Source: UBA1724 sp963611685
GTDB taxonomy: Bacteria; Verrucomicrobiota; Lentisphaeria; Oligosphaerales; Oligosphaeraceae
Assembly: GCA_963611685.1 (NCBI GenBank)
Contig: CAVDSU010000011.1
Coordinates: 1 to 29,363, forward strand
Direction of reading: 5' to 3'
Length of the DNA: 29,363 nucleotides
Numbering within the stretch: the first letter of the stretch is position 1; every line of letters begins with the position of its first letter. Positions 6,853 to 13,917 of the stretch are shown piece after piece. The notes beneath the pieces are model-generated. The model was not told where the DNA came from. It worked only from the letters and a program-made list of their open reading frames with translations, and ran no database searches. The position numbers were made by a program, and so were the translations under genes.

Positions 6853-8286
6853 ATGAGCCGCTATACCAAAGACCAGCTATACACGATCCTCGCCCCTGTG
6901 GGACAGGAGCACCTCCTGCATTTCTGGGACCTCCTTTCCGAACAGGAGCGGGATGTGCTGGGAGACCAGATCAACGCCATCCGCTGGACGGAAGTCCTGC
7001 AGTGGTTCCACCAGGTGCAGGACGCCCGCGACGCCGCAATCCCCTTCGACAAGCTGACCCCCGCGCCCTATGTGCCACTGACTCCCGCCACGCCCGCGGA
7101 AGCCCTCCGCCAGGAAGAGGCGCGCAAGGCCGGCGAGGAGCTGTTGCGCCAGGGGAAGGTCGCCGGCTTCACGGTGGCGGGCGGACAGGGCACCCGCCTG
7201 GGCTACGACGGCCCCAAGGGCACCTACTGCTTCTCCCCCCTCCACAACAAGTCCCTCTTCCAGTATTTCGCAGAGGGAATCCTCCGGAACCGCGAAAAGT
7301 ACGGCTGCGCCATCCCCTGGTATATCATGACCAGCCCCGCCAACCACCAGGCCACCGTCGACTTCTTCGAAAAGAACGCCTTCTTCGGACTCCCCAAGGA
7401 AGACGTGCGCTTCTTCACCCAGGGACAGCTCCCCGGCTTCGACCAGGACGGAAAGGCGTTCCTGGAGGCGCCGGGACGACTGGCGCTCTTCGCCAATGGA
7501 CACGGCGGCACGCTGGCGGCGCTACGGGACTCCGGCACTCTCGACGACATGGAGGCGCGCGGCGTGGAATACCTCTCCTACTGGCAGGTGGACAACCCGC
7601 TGGTCTCCGTCTTCGATCCCCTCTTCCTGGGACTCCACCACCTCAGCGGCTCCCAGATGAGCTCTCGCGCCCTCATCAAGCGGGATCCCATGGAGAAGCT
7701 GGGGCACTTCTGCCTGCTGGACGGCAAGACGATCGTCGTGGAATACTCCGACATGCCCGAGGAGCTTCTGCAACAGACTGACGAGCAGGGCCGCCTGCGC
7801 TTCCGCGCCGGCTCCCCCGCAATCCATGTCATCAGCCGCGAATTCATCCGGCAGCTCACCAACGGCACCCTCGCCCTCACGCCTCACCGCGCCCTGAAGA
7901 AGATCAAGTACACGGCGCCCGACGGCACGCAGATCGCTCCCGACAAGCCCAATGGCATCAAGCTGGAATTCTTCATCTTCGACGCCATCCCCTTCGCCAA
8001 GAATCCCCTCATCCTGGAGGGCGACCGCAAGGAGGAATTCGCCGCCATCAAGAATGCCGAGGGCAGCGACTCCCCCGCCTCCTGCCGCACGGATCTCCAG
8101 GAGCGCTGCGCCCGATGGCTGGAGGCCGCCGGCGTGAGCATTCCCCGGAAGGCCGATGGCTCCCTGGACGCCACGCTGGAGATCTCTCCCCGGAAGGCCA
8201 CCTGCGTCGACGACGTCAAGGCGCTGGCCTCACAGGGTCTCCTCCCCCAGGAGGTCCCCGCCGGCGGCAAGCTGGATGTGGAGTAA
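6853..8286 (+). CDS. UDPGP-family (UAP1/AGX-like) UDP-sugar pyrophosphorylase
   Basis: Predicted to make UDP-N-acetylglucosamine (or another UDP-hexose) and pyrophosphate from UTP and the sugar 1-phosphate in the cytoplasm, supplying peptidoglycan and lipid A. The 477-residue protein is of the eukaryote-like UDPGP class and not GlmU. It has an N-terminal helical region (1-100), AGGQGTRLG at 109-117 with PKG at 121-123 (nucleotide loop), FANGHGG (cf. the UAP GNGG motif), WQVDNPLV, and KLEFFIFDAIPF towards the C-terminus. GGAG nine bases upstream supports the start at 6853. Which sugar phosphate is used cannot be fixed from sequence; the length and NGHGG motif favour UAP-type activity over UDP-glucose pyrophosphorylase. 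Confidence 0.9.
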   Translation: MSRYTKDQLYTILAPVGQEHLLHFWDLLSEQERDVLGDQINAIRWTEVLQWFHQVQDARDAAIPFDKLTPAPYVPLTPATPAEALRQEEARKAGEELLRQGKVAGFTVAGGQGTRLGYDGPKGTYCFSPLHNKSLFQYFAEGILRNREKYGCAIPWYIMTSPANHQATVDFFEKNAFFGLPKEDVRFFTQGQLPGFDQDGKAFLEAPGRLALFANGHGGTLAALRDSGTLDDMEARGVEYLSYWQVDNPLVSVFDPLFLGLHHLSGSQMSSRALIKRDPMEKLGHFCLLDGKTIVVEYSDMPEELLQQTDEQGRLRFRAGSPAIHVISREFIRQLTNGTLALTPHRALKKIKYTAPDGTQIAPDKPNGIKLEFFIFDAIPFAKNPLILEGDRKEEFAAIKNAEGSDSPASCRTDLQERCARWLEAAGVSIPRKADGSLDATLEISPRKATCVDDVKALASQGLLPQEVPAGGKLDVE

Positions 8287-8336
8287 CTCACCACCAGCAC
8301 GCCCGACCGCCCTCTCCTAGCCACACGCACCGCATC

Positions 8337-8681
8337 ATGGAAGCCGACTGCTATCTCCAATTCGCCCTGGCCGATCTAATCATCCAGCCCGAGGAGACTC
8401 GTCAGGCACTCCTGGAGGCCTGCCACCGACACGCCCCCGCACGGCTGCGCACACTCTGCCAAATCGAGGACTCCTTCCTCGTGGTGCTGCAACACCTCCC
8501 CCGCGAGGAAGCGCACCGCGCCACAAGGGAGGTCCAAGTCGACTTCCTGGCAGACGCCCGCAAAGAGACCCTCCTGGCAAAACTCCAGGAACGCTGGAAC
8601 GCCGGATACGATCCCCTGGGATCCCTCGCCGATTCCCCCCAGGACGCCGCTCCACGGCGCTTCCTAATCACACAGCGGTAG
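8337..8681 (+). CDS. Small hypothetical protein (114 residues)
   Basis: I do not recognise this protein. The frame from the ATG at 8337 keeps the strong G/C preference at codon third positions seen in neighbouring genes, which supports real coding. The product is probably soluble, charged and largely helical (HRATREVQVDFLADARKETL), with no signal peptide, membrane segment or clear motif; the three cysteines are scattered. It lies 50 bp after the pyrophosphorylase with no promoter visible between them, so the two are probably co-transcribed. No Shine-Dalgarno is visible. A 15-bp perfect inverted repeat starts just after its stop. Confidence 0.65.
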   Translation: MEADCYLQFALADLIIQPEETRQALLEACHRHAPARLRTLCQIEDSFLVVLQHLPREEAHRATREVQVDFLADARKETLLAKLQERWNAGYDPLGSLADSPQDAAPRRFLITQR

Positions 8682-8683
8682 CG

Positions 8684-8715
8684 CAATTGCGGGCGCAATT
8701 TTGCGCCCGCAATTG
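8684..8715 (+). repeat. Perfect 15-bp inverted repeat (hairpin) at the edge of the repeat element
   Basis: CAATTGCGGGCGCAA (8684-8698) and TTGCGCCCGCAATTG (8701-8715) are exact reverse complements with a 2-nt centre. The hairpin starts 3 nt after the stop of the small hypothetical gene, so it may end that transcript, though no T tract follows directly. A related GCGGGCGC...GCGCCCGC hairpin stands at the left end of the repeat block at about 20768, so it also looks like the boundary of the dispersed element. Confidence 0.75.
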
Positions 8716-8937
8716 GCAGTTGGCAATTTTGAGCGGTGCCTGCGGGGCTGTGCCGATTCGAGAGAGCGCTGTTCGCCCAAGACGGCTCTTCCCCTAGCCG
8801 AAAACCAACCAAAGGACGGAGGGCTGCCGCCCCCGTGCCCCATGCCGGGGCTGATGCAACAGCACGCCACGGCGTAGCCGAGCGTAGCGAAACGAAGCCG
8901 GGCTTACCATTTCTTCCGCCTACCGGCGGTACCATTT
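8684..8937 (+). repeat. Dispersed multi-hairpin intergenic element, copy A
   Basis: Ordered modules shared with 20760-21180 and 29100-29363: terminal hairpin, then ACGGCTCTTCCC(C)TAGCCG, then AAAGGACGGAGGGCTGCCGC followed by CCCCGTGCCCC (8811-8841), a variable middle, and CTTCCGCCTACCGGCGGTAC (8914-8933) with a CCGCC/GGCGG stem. The middle holds a GTAGCCGAGCGTAGCGAAAC phrase. An in-frame ATG at 8736 lies inside the element. Confidence 0.8.
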
Positions 8938-8954
8938 CCTTTCTACTCTTTATT

Positions 8955-9944
8955 TTGCCTTCCACGTCGAAAAAAACTGCACCCTTTGCGCGTGCCGCGT
9001 TGGCGGCAGTGGCGTTTTTATGGGGGAATTTGTCTCCGCGCGGGGTGGTGGTCTGGGGGTGGATCTTCTGGTTTTTCTCCTGGCCCTTCCTATTTGGGCA
9101 GAGGCGCAATGCCCTGGCGAATCTGTCGATCGCCTTTCCGGAGAGCGACAAGACGTGGCGGAAGCGCACGATGCGCCGGATGTTCCACCACTTCCTGTGC
9201 TCGGGACTGGATTGGCTGCATTTCCTGCGCTATCCGGAGGATGTGCCGAAACGGCTGCACATCACCCCGGAATTCCGGTCCTCCTGCCTTGCGTCCTCTC
9301 CGGAGGGGAAAGAAAGCCCGGTGCTTTTCTGCACTCCGCACTTAGGCAACTGGGAAATGGAGTCCCATATCTCGCTGTTGACGGGCGGGCGTCCTGGCGC
9401 GGTGGTGGTGGCGCGCTTCAAGCAGGAGTGGCTGAATCTCCTGGCGGAGAGGCTGCGCACTGTGGACAGCGACACCGTGACCATTCCTGCCGAGGGCGCC
9501 GCGCGCGGGGTCCTGAAGGCGCTTCGTGAGGGTCGCCACGTGGGGATGCTCATCGACCAGAATGTCTCTCCGCGCCATGGAGGCATCTACGTGAAATTCT
9601 TCGGGTTGCCGGCCGTCACCTCGCCTCTTCCCGCCGCCCTGGCGCGGCGCCTCAAGACCCCCGTGCGGGTCGTGGCCTGTTTGCGCGACGACGCCACCGG
9701 CGAGTTCTTCCTGGACCGGGAGCCGTTGCCCCAGGAGGCCTGGGAGTATTCCTCCGACGCCGAGCTCACATCCGCCATCCTGACTGCCTACGAGGCGCTC
9801 ATTCGCCGCCATCCGGAACAGTATCTCTGGATCTACCACCGCTGGCGATACCTCCCCTCGAACCTGCCCCCAGAAAAGCGCGGCAAATTCCCCTTCTACG
9901 CCCTGGACAAGAAATACCCCTGCCCCGAAGACCAGCTGCCATGA
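8955..9944 (+). CDS. LpxL/HtrB-family lipid A biosynthesis acyltransferase
   Basis: Inner-membrane enzyme predicted to transfer a secondary fatty acyl chain onto a lipid A precursor. An N-terminal hydrophobic segment (VVVWGWIFWFFSWPFLFG) precedes RRNALANLSIAFPE. The HX4(D/E) catalytic motif is HLGNWE (H129, E134 counted from 8955), then GMLIDQNVSPRHGG and a late LWIYHRWRYLP, all typical of the family. The start is uncertain. The only upstream in-frame ATG, at 8736, would translate about 65 residues of the dispersed repeat, so I prefer the TTG at 8955 (329 residues, near the usual 300-320); later GTG/TTG codons are possible. No Shine-Dalgarno was found. The stop overlaps folB by 4 nt (ATGA), coupling the two. 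Confidence 0.88.
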   Translation: MPSTSKKTAPFARAALAAVAFLWGNLSPRGVVVWGWIFWFFSWPFLFGQRRNALANLSIAFPESDKTWRKRTMRRMFHHFLCSGLDWLHFLRYPEDVPKRLHITPEFRSSCLASSPEGKESPVLFCTPHLGNWEMESHISLLTGGRPGAVVVARFKQEWLNLLAERLRTVDSDTVTIPAEGAARGVLKALREGRHVGMLIDQNVSPRHGGIYVKFFGLPAVTSPLPAALARRLKTPVRVVACLRDDATGEFFLDREPLPQEAWEYSSDAELTSAILTAYEALIRRHPEQYLWIYHRWRYLPSNLPPEKRGKFPFYALDKKYPCPEDQLP

Positions 9945-10321
9945 ACGACACCACACAGGACACCCTCGACAAGATCACCATCGCCGGACTCCGCTGCGCC
10001 GCGCACATCGGCTGCAAGGAGGAGGAACGGCAGCTCCTCCAGGCACTGATCGTCACCGCCACCGTCTACTTGGACACCCGGGATGCCGCAAAGGACGACG
10101 ACCTGGAAAAAACCGTAAACTACGCGCGGCTCTCCAAGGCGCTGATCCGGTGCTGCCAGGAATCCACCTGCCAGCTCATCGAGACCCTCGCGCAGAATCT
10201 GGCGGAGCTCTGCCTGAAGGCGAGCCACCGCGTCCAGCGCGTGGACCTGGAAGTCCGGAAGCCGGCGGGACTCTCCAACGGCGACTACGCCGCCATCGCC
10301 ATCACGCGCTTCCAAGAATAG
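9941..10321 (+). CDS. folB: Dihydroneopterin aldolase
   Basis: Cytoplasmic folate-pathway enzyme that cleaves 7,8-dihydroneopterin to 6-hydroxymethyl-7,8-dihydropterin and glycolaldehyde. At 126 residues it has normal family length. Recognisable blocks are the N-terminal strand and turn (ITIAGLRCAAHIGCKEEER), VNYARLSKAL, the helix with the conserved Glu in LIETLAQNLAE, and the C-terminal strand ending in VRKP with the conserved Lys. Its ATG overlaps the acyltransferase stop. It is the last gene before a strong bidirectional terminator. No other folate genes are near. Confidence 0.93.
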   Translation: MNDTTQDTLDKITIAGLRCAAHIGCKEEERQLLQALIVTATVYLDTRDAAKDDDLEKTVNYARLSKALIRCCQESTCQLIETLAQNLAELCLKASHRVQRVDLEVRKPAGLSNGDYAAIAITRFQE

Positions 10322-10353
10322 CGGAACACTACGCATCCTCCGAAAACGGAAAA

Positions 10354-10394
10354 GGCCCCGCGAGAACGAATCCTCGCGGGGCCTCTTTTATTTT
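10354..10394. terminator. Bidirectional Rho-independent terminator between folB and the rrf2 gene
   Basis: GGCCCCGCGAG (10354-10364) pairs perfectly with CTCGCGGGGCC (10373-10383) around an 8-nt loop, followed by TCTTTTATTTT. On the other strand the A-rich run before the stem supplies a T tract. It sits between the convergent ends of folB and the Rrf2 gene. Confidence 0.95.
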
Positions 10395-10410
10395 CGAACG
10401 GCTGGCTTTT

Positions 10411-10851
10411 TCAGATGGAGTAGGTCTGCTCGTTCAGCTTGCCGCGGATGTATTGGTCGATGATGCTCTGCAGCGTGATGGAGCGCAGCTTTTCCCGGAG
10501 GCTCTCGTTCACGTCATTCCAGACCAGTGCGGTGACGCAGCGGCTTTTGCGGGGGCAGGATGCGGGGTCCTTCAGGCATCCGAGCAGGAAGATCTCGCCG
10601 TCCATGGCATCGGAGATATCCAATAGAGAGATCAGCTGGGGATCCTTGTCCAGCTGAAGGCCGCCGGCGACGCCGCGGATTGAGCGGAGCATTCCGGCGC
10701 GTCGGAGCGTGACCACCAGGGGGCTGATGAATTTCTCGGAGATCTGCTGGCTGGCGGCGATGTCCCGGATGGTCCGGGGCTTGTCGCTGGCGTGGATGGC
10801 GATATCCAGGAGAATCCGCAGTCCGTAGCGGGTCTTGGCGGAGATCTTCAT
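10411..10851 (-). CDS. Rrf2-family transcriptional regulator with IscR-like cysteine triad
   Basis: 146-residue DNA-binding regulator. The winged helix-turn-helix occupies residues 1-65 (MKISAKTRYGLRILLDIAIH, then ISEKFISPLVVTLRRAGML and RGVAGG). Cysteines at 92, 99 and 105 (GCLKDPASCPRKSRC) nearly match IscR C92/C98/C104, which bind a [2Fe-2S] cluster. The histidine that follows by three in IscR is alanine (108) here, so the fourth ligand would differ. The ATG overlaps the nadA stop (ATGA on the minus strand), so the regulator is produced with quinolinate synthase, itself an Fe-S enzyme. An Fe-S, iron or redox sensor is the best reading; cysteine-pathway control (CymR-like) is an alternative given cysK nearby. 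Confidence 0.92.
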   Translation of the reverse strand: MKISAKTRYGLRILLDIAIHASDKPRTIRDIAASQQISEKFISPLVVTLRRAGMLRSIRGVAGGLQLDKDPQLISLLDISDAMDGEIFLLGCLKDPASCPRKSRCVTALVWNDVNESLREKLRSITLQSIIDQYIRGKLNEQTYSI

Positions 10852-11750
10852 AGCGCCAGCATCCTGTCGATGGAGCCCTTCGCCTTCTCAATGGTCTCCT
10901 GGTCCAATTCCACTGTGGGCGACATGTCCCGGAGGCAATCCCGGACCTTTTCCAGGGTGATCTTCTTCATGTTCTGGCAAACGGGAACGGGCTCCAGGGG
11001 GAAGAACTCCTTTCCGGGATTCTCCTTCTCCATGCGATGGAGAATGCCGCACTCCGTGCCAATGACGAAGCTCTGGCAGGGGGACTCCTTCACGTAGGCG
11101 AGCATTCCGCCGGTGCTCAACGCCTTGTCCGCCTTCGCCACAACCGCGGGGAGGCACTCGGGATGGACCAGCACCTGCGCGCCGGGATGCGCCTGGCGCG
11201 CCTGGTCGATCTGCTCGGGATGGATGCGGTAGTGCGTGGGGCAGAAGCCCTCCCAGAGCTCCATGGGGCGATTCAGGGTCTTGGACACATTGGCGCCCAG
11301 GTCGGCGTCGGGCAGGAACATGATCTTCTTGTCCTTCGGGATGGAGGAAATCACGCGTTCCGCATTGCCGGAGGTGCAGCAGATATCCACCGCAGTCTTG
11401 GTGGCGGCGGTGGTATTCACGTAGGCCACCAGGAGCGTATCCGGATGCTCGGCGCGGTATTTCTTCACTTCCTCCACCGGCGCCATGTCCGCCATGGGAC
11501 AGCCCGCAGTGGGCTCGGGATGCAGCACCACGGAGGCAGGAGAGAGGATCTTCGCGGTCTCCGCCATGAAACGCACGCCGCAAAAGACAATCACCGGAGC
11601 CTGACACTGTGCCGCCTTACGGGAAAGCTCCAGGGAATCGCCCGTGAAGTCCGCAATGTCCTGGACCTCCGGCAAGGTGTAGTTGTGGGCGAGAATCACG
11701 GCCTTGCGGGCCTTCTTCAACTCCAGGATTTCCTGCACGAGATCTGACAT
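10848..11750 (-). CDS. nadA: Quinolinate synthase (4Fe-4S)
   Basis: Condenses iminoaspartate with dihydroxyacetone phosphate to quinolinate in de novo NAD synthesis. The 300-residue product has three pseudo-repeat domains. It carries the three cluster cysteines of the NadA family: C84 (TAGCPMADMAP), C170 (WEGFCPTHYRI) and C258 (VPVCQNMKKITL), at spacings matching short-form NadA. AHNYTLPEVQDIADFTGDS is the conserved start region. The ATG at 11750 is preferred over an in-frame TTG at 11780, which would add residues encoded by a T-rich leader. It is first in a two-gene unit with the Rrf2 regulator. nadB and nadC are not in the window. Confidence 0.96.
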   Translation of the reverse strand: MSDLVQEILELKKARKAVILAHNYTLPEVQDIADFTGDSLELSRKAAQCQAPVIVFCGVRFMAETAKILSPASVVLHPEPTAGCPMADMAPVEEVKKYRAEHPDTLLVAYVNTTAATKTAVDICCTSGNAERVISSIPKDKKIMFLPDADLGANVSKTLNRPMELWEGFCPTHYRIHPEQIDQARQAHPGAQVLVHPECLPAVVAKADKALSTGGMLAYVKESPCQSFVIGTECGILHRMEKENPGKEFFPLEPVPVCQNMKKITLEKVRDCLRDMSPTVELDQETIEKAKGSIDRMLAL

Positions 11751-11808
11751 GGCACTCAACAAAAAAAGGGGGTGAAACAAATTGCCTTGAAAGGGAAAAT
11801 CGGAAAAC

Positions 11809-11825
11809 CCGAATAATATAATCGG
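11809..11825 (-). promoter_or_regulatory. TATATT box inside an imperfect palindrome upstream of nadA
   Basis: On the minus strand CCGATTATATTATTCGG contains TATATT (11820-11815), 64 nt before the nadA ATG. Its ends (CCGA/TCGG) are inverted around an AT-rich centre, a plausible layout for a promoter overlapped by an operator. An Rrf2 autoregulatory site is an inference from context only. Confidence 0.35.
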
Positions 11826-11840
11826 CTTTCACTGGCGCCT

Positions 11841-12145
11841 GGTCGCCTAAGGGCTTTGATACCTGGCGGTACGGTGGGCGCCTTTGGGGCGCAAGGCGAC
11901 GCGTGCCTAGCCTAGGCACGTGCCTTCCAAGACGCATTTCCGCAGGAAGATCTCCAAAGGACGGAGGGCTGCCGCCCCCGCACCCCCCGAATTAGGCGAA
12001 CCTGCCACGCCACCACAACCCGCAAAAAAGCCGCCCCCGTGCCCCCCCCGAATTAGGGGGAAGGGGGAAGGAAGTAGGCAGTAGGGGAAAGCGGCGCCGC
12101 AGGAGCTCTTCCGCCGCCAGGAAACTGCGGCGGTGCGGTGGGCGC
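11841..12145. repeat. Composite repeat region left of the assembly gap
   Basis: No gene is seen. It contains GGGCGCCTTTGGGGCGCAAG (variant of the tandem unit), a perfect 9-bp inverted repeat CGTGCCTAG-C-CTAGGCACG (11902-11920), a copy of CCAAAGGACGGAGGGCTGCC (from 11954) with its C-rich follow-on, a second C-rich GTGCCCCCCCCGAATTAG stretch, and at 12091-12145 the last part of one 98-99 bp tandem unit running into the Ns. Confidence 0.75.
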
Positions 12146-12339
12146 NNNNNNNNNNNNNNNNNNNNNNNNNNNNNNNNNNNNNNNNNNNNNNNNNNNNNNN
12201 NNNNNNNNNNNNNNNNNNNNNNNNNNNNNNNNNNNNNNNNNNNNNNNNNNNNNNNNNNNNNNNNNNNNNNNNNNNNNNNNNNNNNNNNNNNNNNNNNNNN
12301 NNNNNNNNNNNNNNNNNNNNNNNNNNNNNNNNNNNNNNN
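12146..12339. other. Assembly gap (194 Ns)
   Basis: Run of undetermined bases flanked on both sides by the same 98-99 bp tandem repeat. The gap most likely hides further repeat units; the true length and copy number are unknown. Confidence 0.99.
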
Positions 12340-12699
12340 GGGCGCCTTTAGGGCGCAATGCGGCACCATGCGCCAATGCATGGCTTAGGCGGCGCCGCAG
12401 ACGCTCTTCCGCCGCCAGGAAACTGCGGCGGTGCGGTGGGCGCCTTTAGGGCGCAATGCGGCACCATGCGCCAGTGCCATGGCTTAGGCGGCGCCGCAGG
12501 AGCTCTTCCGCCGCCAGGAAACTGCGGCGGTGCGGTGGGCGCCTTTAGGGCGCAATGCGGCACCATGCGCCAGTGGCATGGCTTAGACGGCGCCGCAGCC
12601 GCTCTTCCGCCGCCAGGAAACTGCGGCGATGCGGTGGGCGCCTTAGGGGCCGCAATGCGGCACCATGCGCCAATGCATGGCTTAGGCGGCGCGGGGGGA
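12340..12699. repeat. Tandem array of 98-99 bp units, three hairpins per unit
   Basis: Units begin at 12341, 12439, 12538 and 12637 with GGCGCCTTTAGGGCGCAATG; the last is incomplete. Each unit can form GCGCC-TTTAG-GGCGC, a CCATG(C)...(G)CATGG stem around the GCCA(A/G)T region, and CCGCCGC-CAGGAAACT-GCGGCGG. Units differ by a few substitutions. There is no ORF with neighbour-like codon use and no unique spacers. Confidence 0.92.
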
Positions 12700-12786
12700 A
12701 CGGGGGGCGGGTCGCCCCCCGTCCTTTGGGTATCCCGCTCTTCCCGATGGTGCGTTCTGCGGAAATTCCGCCCACTGGCGGTTCAT
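12700..12786 (-). repeat. Inverted-orientation copy of the dispersed element core, with a perfect 10-bp hairpin
   Basis: ACGGGGGGCG (12700-12709) and CGCCCCCCGT (12713-12722) pair perfectly around GGT. The minus strand of 12719-12735 reads GGATACCCAAAGGACGG, identical to 20898-20914 on the plus strand, so this copy is flipped. GCGGAA-A-TTCCGC follows near 12760. It lies just past the cysK stop and could also act as its transcription end. Confidence 0.75.
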
Positions 12787-13707
12787 TCAGGAGAAGAGCC
12801 AGGTAGAGAGGTATCGTTCGCCGTTGTCGGGGAGCAGTGCCACGATGGTCTTTCCGGCGAATTCGGGCTTCTTGGAGAGTTCCAGTGCCGTGAAGAGTGC
12901 TGCGCCGGAGGTGATTCCGATGAGCAGTCCCTCCTGCGCCGCAGCGGCACGGGCGGTCCTGCCCGCGTCCTCTGCGGAGACCGGCACCACCTCCGTGATC
13001 ACGGAGCGATCCAGGGTCTTGGGAACGAATCCCGCGCCGATGCCCTGGAGCTTGTGGGAACCCGCCGGCTTGCCGGAAAGCACCGCGCTGGTGTCCGGCT
13101 CAATGGCATAGACCTTCAGCGACGGATTCTTCTCGCGCAGATATTTGGCGGTGCCGGAGATCGTGCCGCCGGTGCCCACGCCCGCCACAAAGGCGTCCAC
13201 CTTGCCATCCGTGTCCTCCCAAATCTCGGGACCCGTGGTGTGGTAGTGCGTCTCGGGATTGGCGCCGTTCTCGAACTGCTGGGGAATGATGGAATTGGGA
13301 TTGGCCTTGTGGAGCTCCTCCGCCTTCGCAATGGCGCCCTTCATCCCATTCACGCCGGGAGTCAATACCACCTCCGCACCATACGCCGCCGCCAACTTCC
13401 GACGCTCCACACTCATGGTGTCCGGCATGGTCAACACCAAATGATACCCGCGAGCCGCCGCTACCAACGCCAACCCAATGCCCGTGTTGCCACTGGTGGG
13501 CTCAATGATCAACCCACCCGGCTTCAAGGCACCACGGGACTCCGCAGCATCCACCATCCCAATCGCTATGCGGTCCTTCACAGAGCCACCCGGATTGAAA
13601 AACTCTACCTTCACCAACACACGCGCCACACCCTCGTTCAACTTCCCAATCTCCACCAACGGAGTGTGACCCACCGTCTCCAAAATGCTCTTGAAAATCC
13701 GACTCAT
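12787..13707 (-). CDS. cysK: Cysteine synthase (O-acetylserine sulfhydrylase)
   Basis: PLP enzyme that makes cysteine from O-acetylserine and sulfide. The 306-residue product has FFNPGGSVKDRIA with the PLP-binding lysine at K44, the substrate loop PTSGNTGIG, the phosphate-cradle GVGTGGTISG, and ITSGAAL near the C-terminus. The ATG at 13707 has GGAGG about 10 nt upstream; an in-frame ATG at 13794 would read through the promoter region. It is divergent from the amino-acid symporter and transcribed towards the repeat block. CysK and CysM are not fully separable by eye, but the length and motifs favour CysK. Confidence 0.95.
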   Translation of the reverse strand: MSRIFKSILETVGHTPLVEIGKLNEGVARVLVKVEFFNPGGSVKDRIAIGMVDAAESRGALKPGGLIIEPTSGNTGIGLALVAAARGYHLVLTMPDTMSVERRKLAAAYGAEVVLTPGVNGMKGAIAKAEELHKANPNSIIPQQFENGANPETHYHTTGPEIWEDTDGKVDAFVAGVGTGGTISGTAKYLREKNPSLKVYAIEPDTSAVLSGKPAGSHKLQGIGAGFVPKTLDRSVITEVVPVSAEDAGRTARAAAAQEGLLIGITSGAALFTALELSKKPEFAGKTIVALLPDNGERYLSTWLFS

Positions 13708-13776
13708 CTGAAAAAATCCTCCAAAAAAACAACCAACACAAAAAAACGCAATCCGAAAAATTGTGTTTCCTCGGCT

Positions 13777-13804
13777 ACTGTAAAAGCCCGCCAAAGAATT
13801 ACAA
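13777..13804 (-). promoter_or_regulatory. Candidate promoter for cysK
   Basis: On the minus strand TTGTAA (13804-13799) and TACAGT (13782-13777) are 16 bp apart, about 70 nt before the cysK ATG. Both hexamers match consensus at 4 of 6 positions. Confidence 0.35.
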
Positions 13805-13889
13805 CTCGTTTAGTTGTATTTTTCGGGATTTTTTGGGGGGGTGGGTGGTTTTTTTGTAGGTATTGCGGGGGTGTTTTGCGGGCATTGCA

Positions 13890-13917
13890 TTGTAAACGCC
13901 TTGGTGGGGACTAGATT
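13890..13917 (+). promoter_or_regulatory. Candidate promoter for the sodium:amino-acid symporter
   Basis: TTGTAA (13890-13895) and TAGATT (13912-13917) with a 16-bp spacer. The -35 and spacing are the same as in the opposing cysK candidate. The leader to the ATG at 14051 would be about 125 nt and pyrimidine-rich. Confidence 0.3.

Noticed and set aside
10354..10394. Small RNA or attenuator at the strong GC hairpin
   Set aside because: It lies exactly between convergent genes with T tracts in both directions, which fits a shared terminator better.
12053..12449. Open frames running through the run of Ns
   Set aside because: They exist only because undetermined bases cannot form stops; flanking sequence is repeat DNA.
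12340..12699. CRISPR-like array
   Set aside because: The 98-99 bp units are contiguous with no unique spacers, and no cas genes are present. The 61-bp array at 29187-29363 and the 21-bp array at 1-275 fail for the same reason; the latter is coding.
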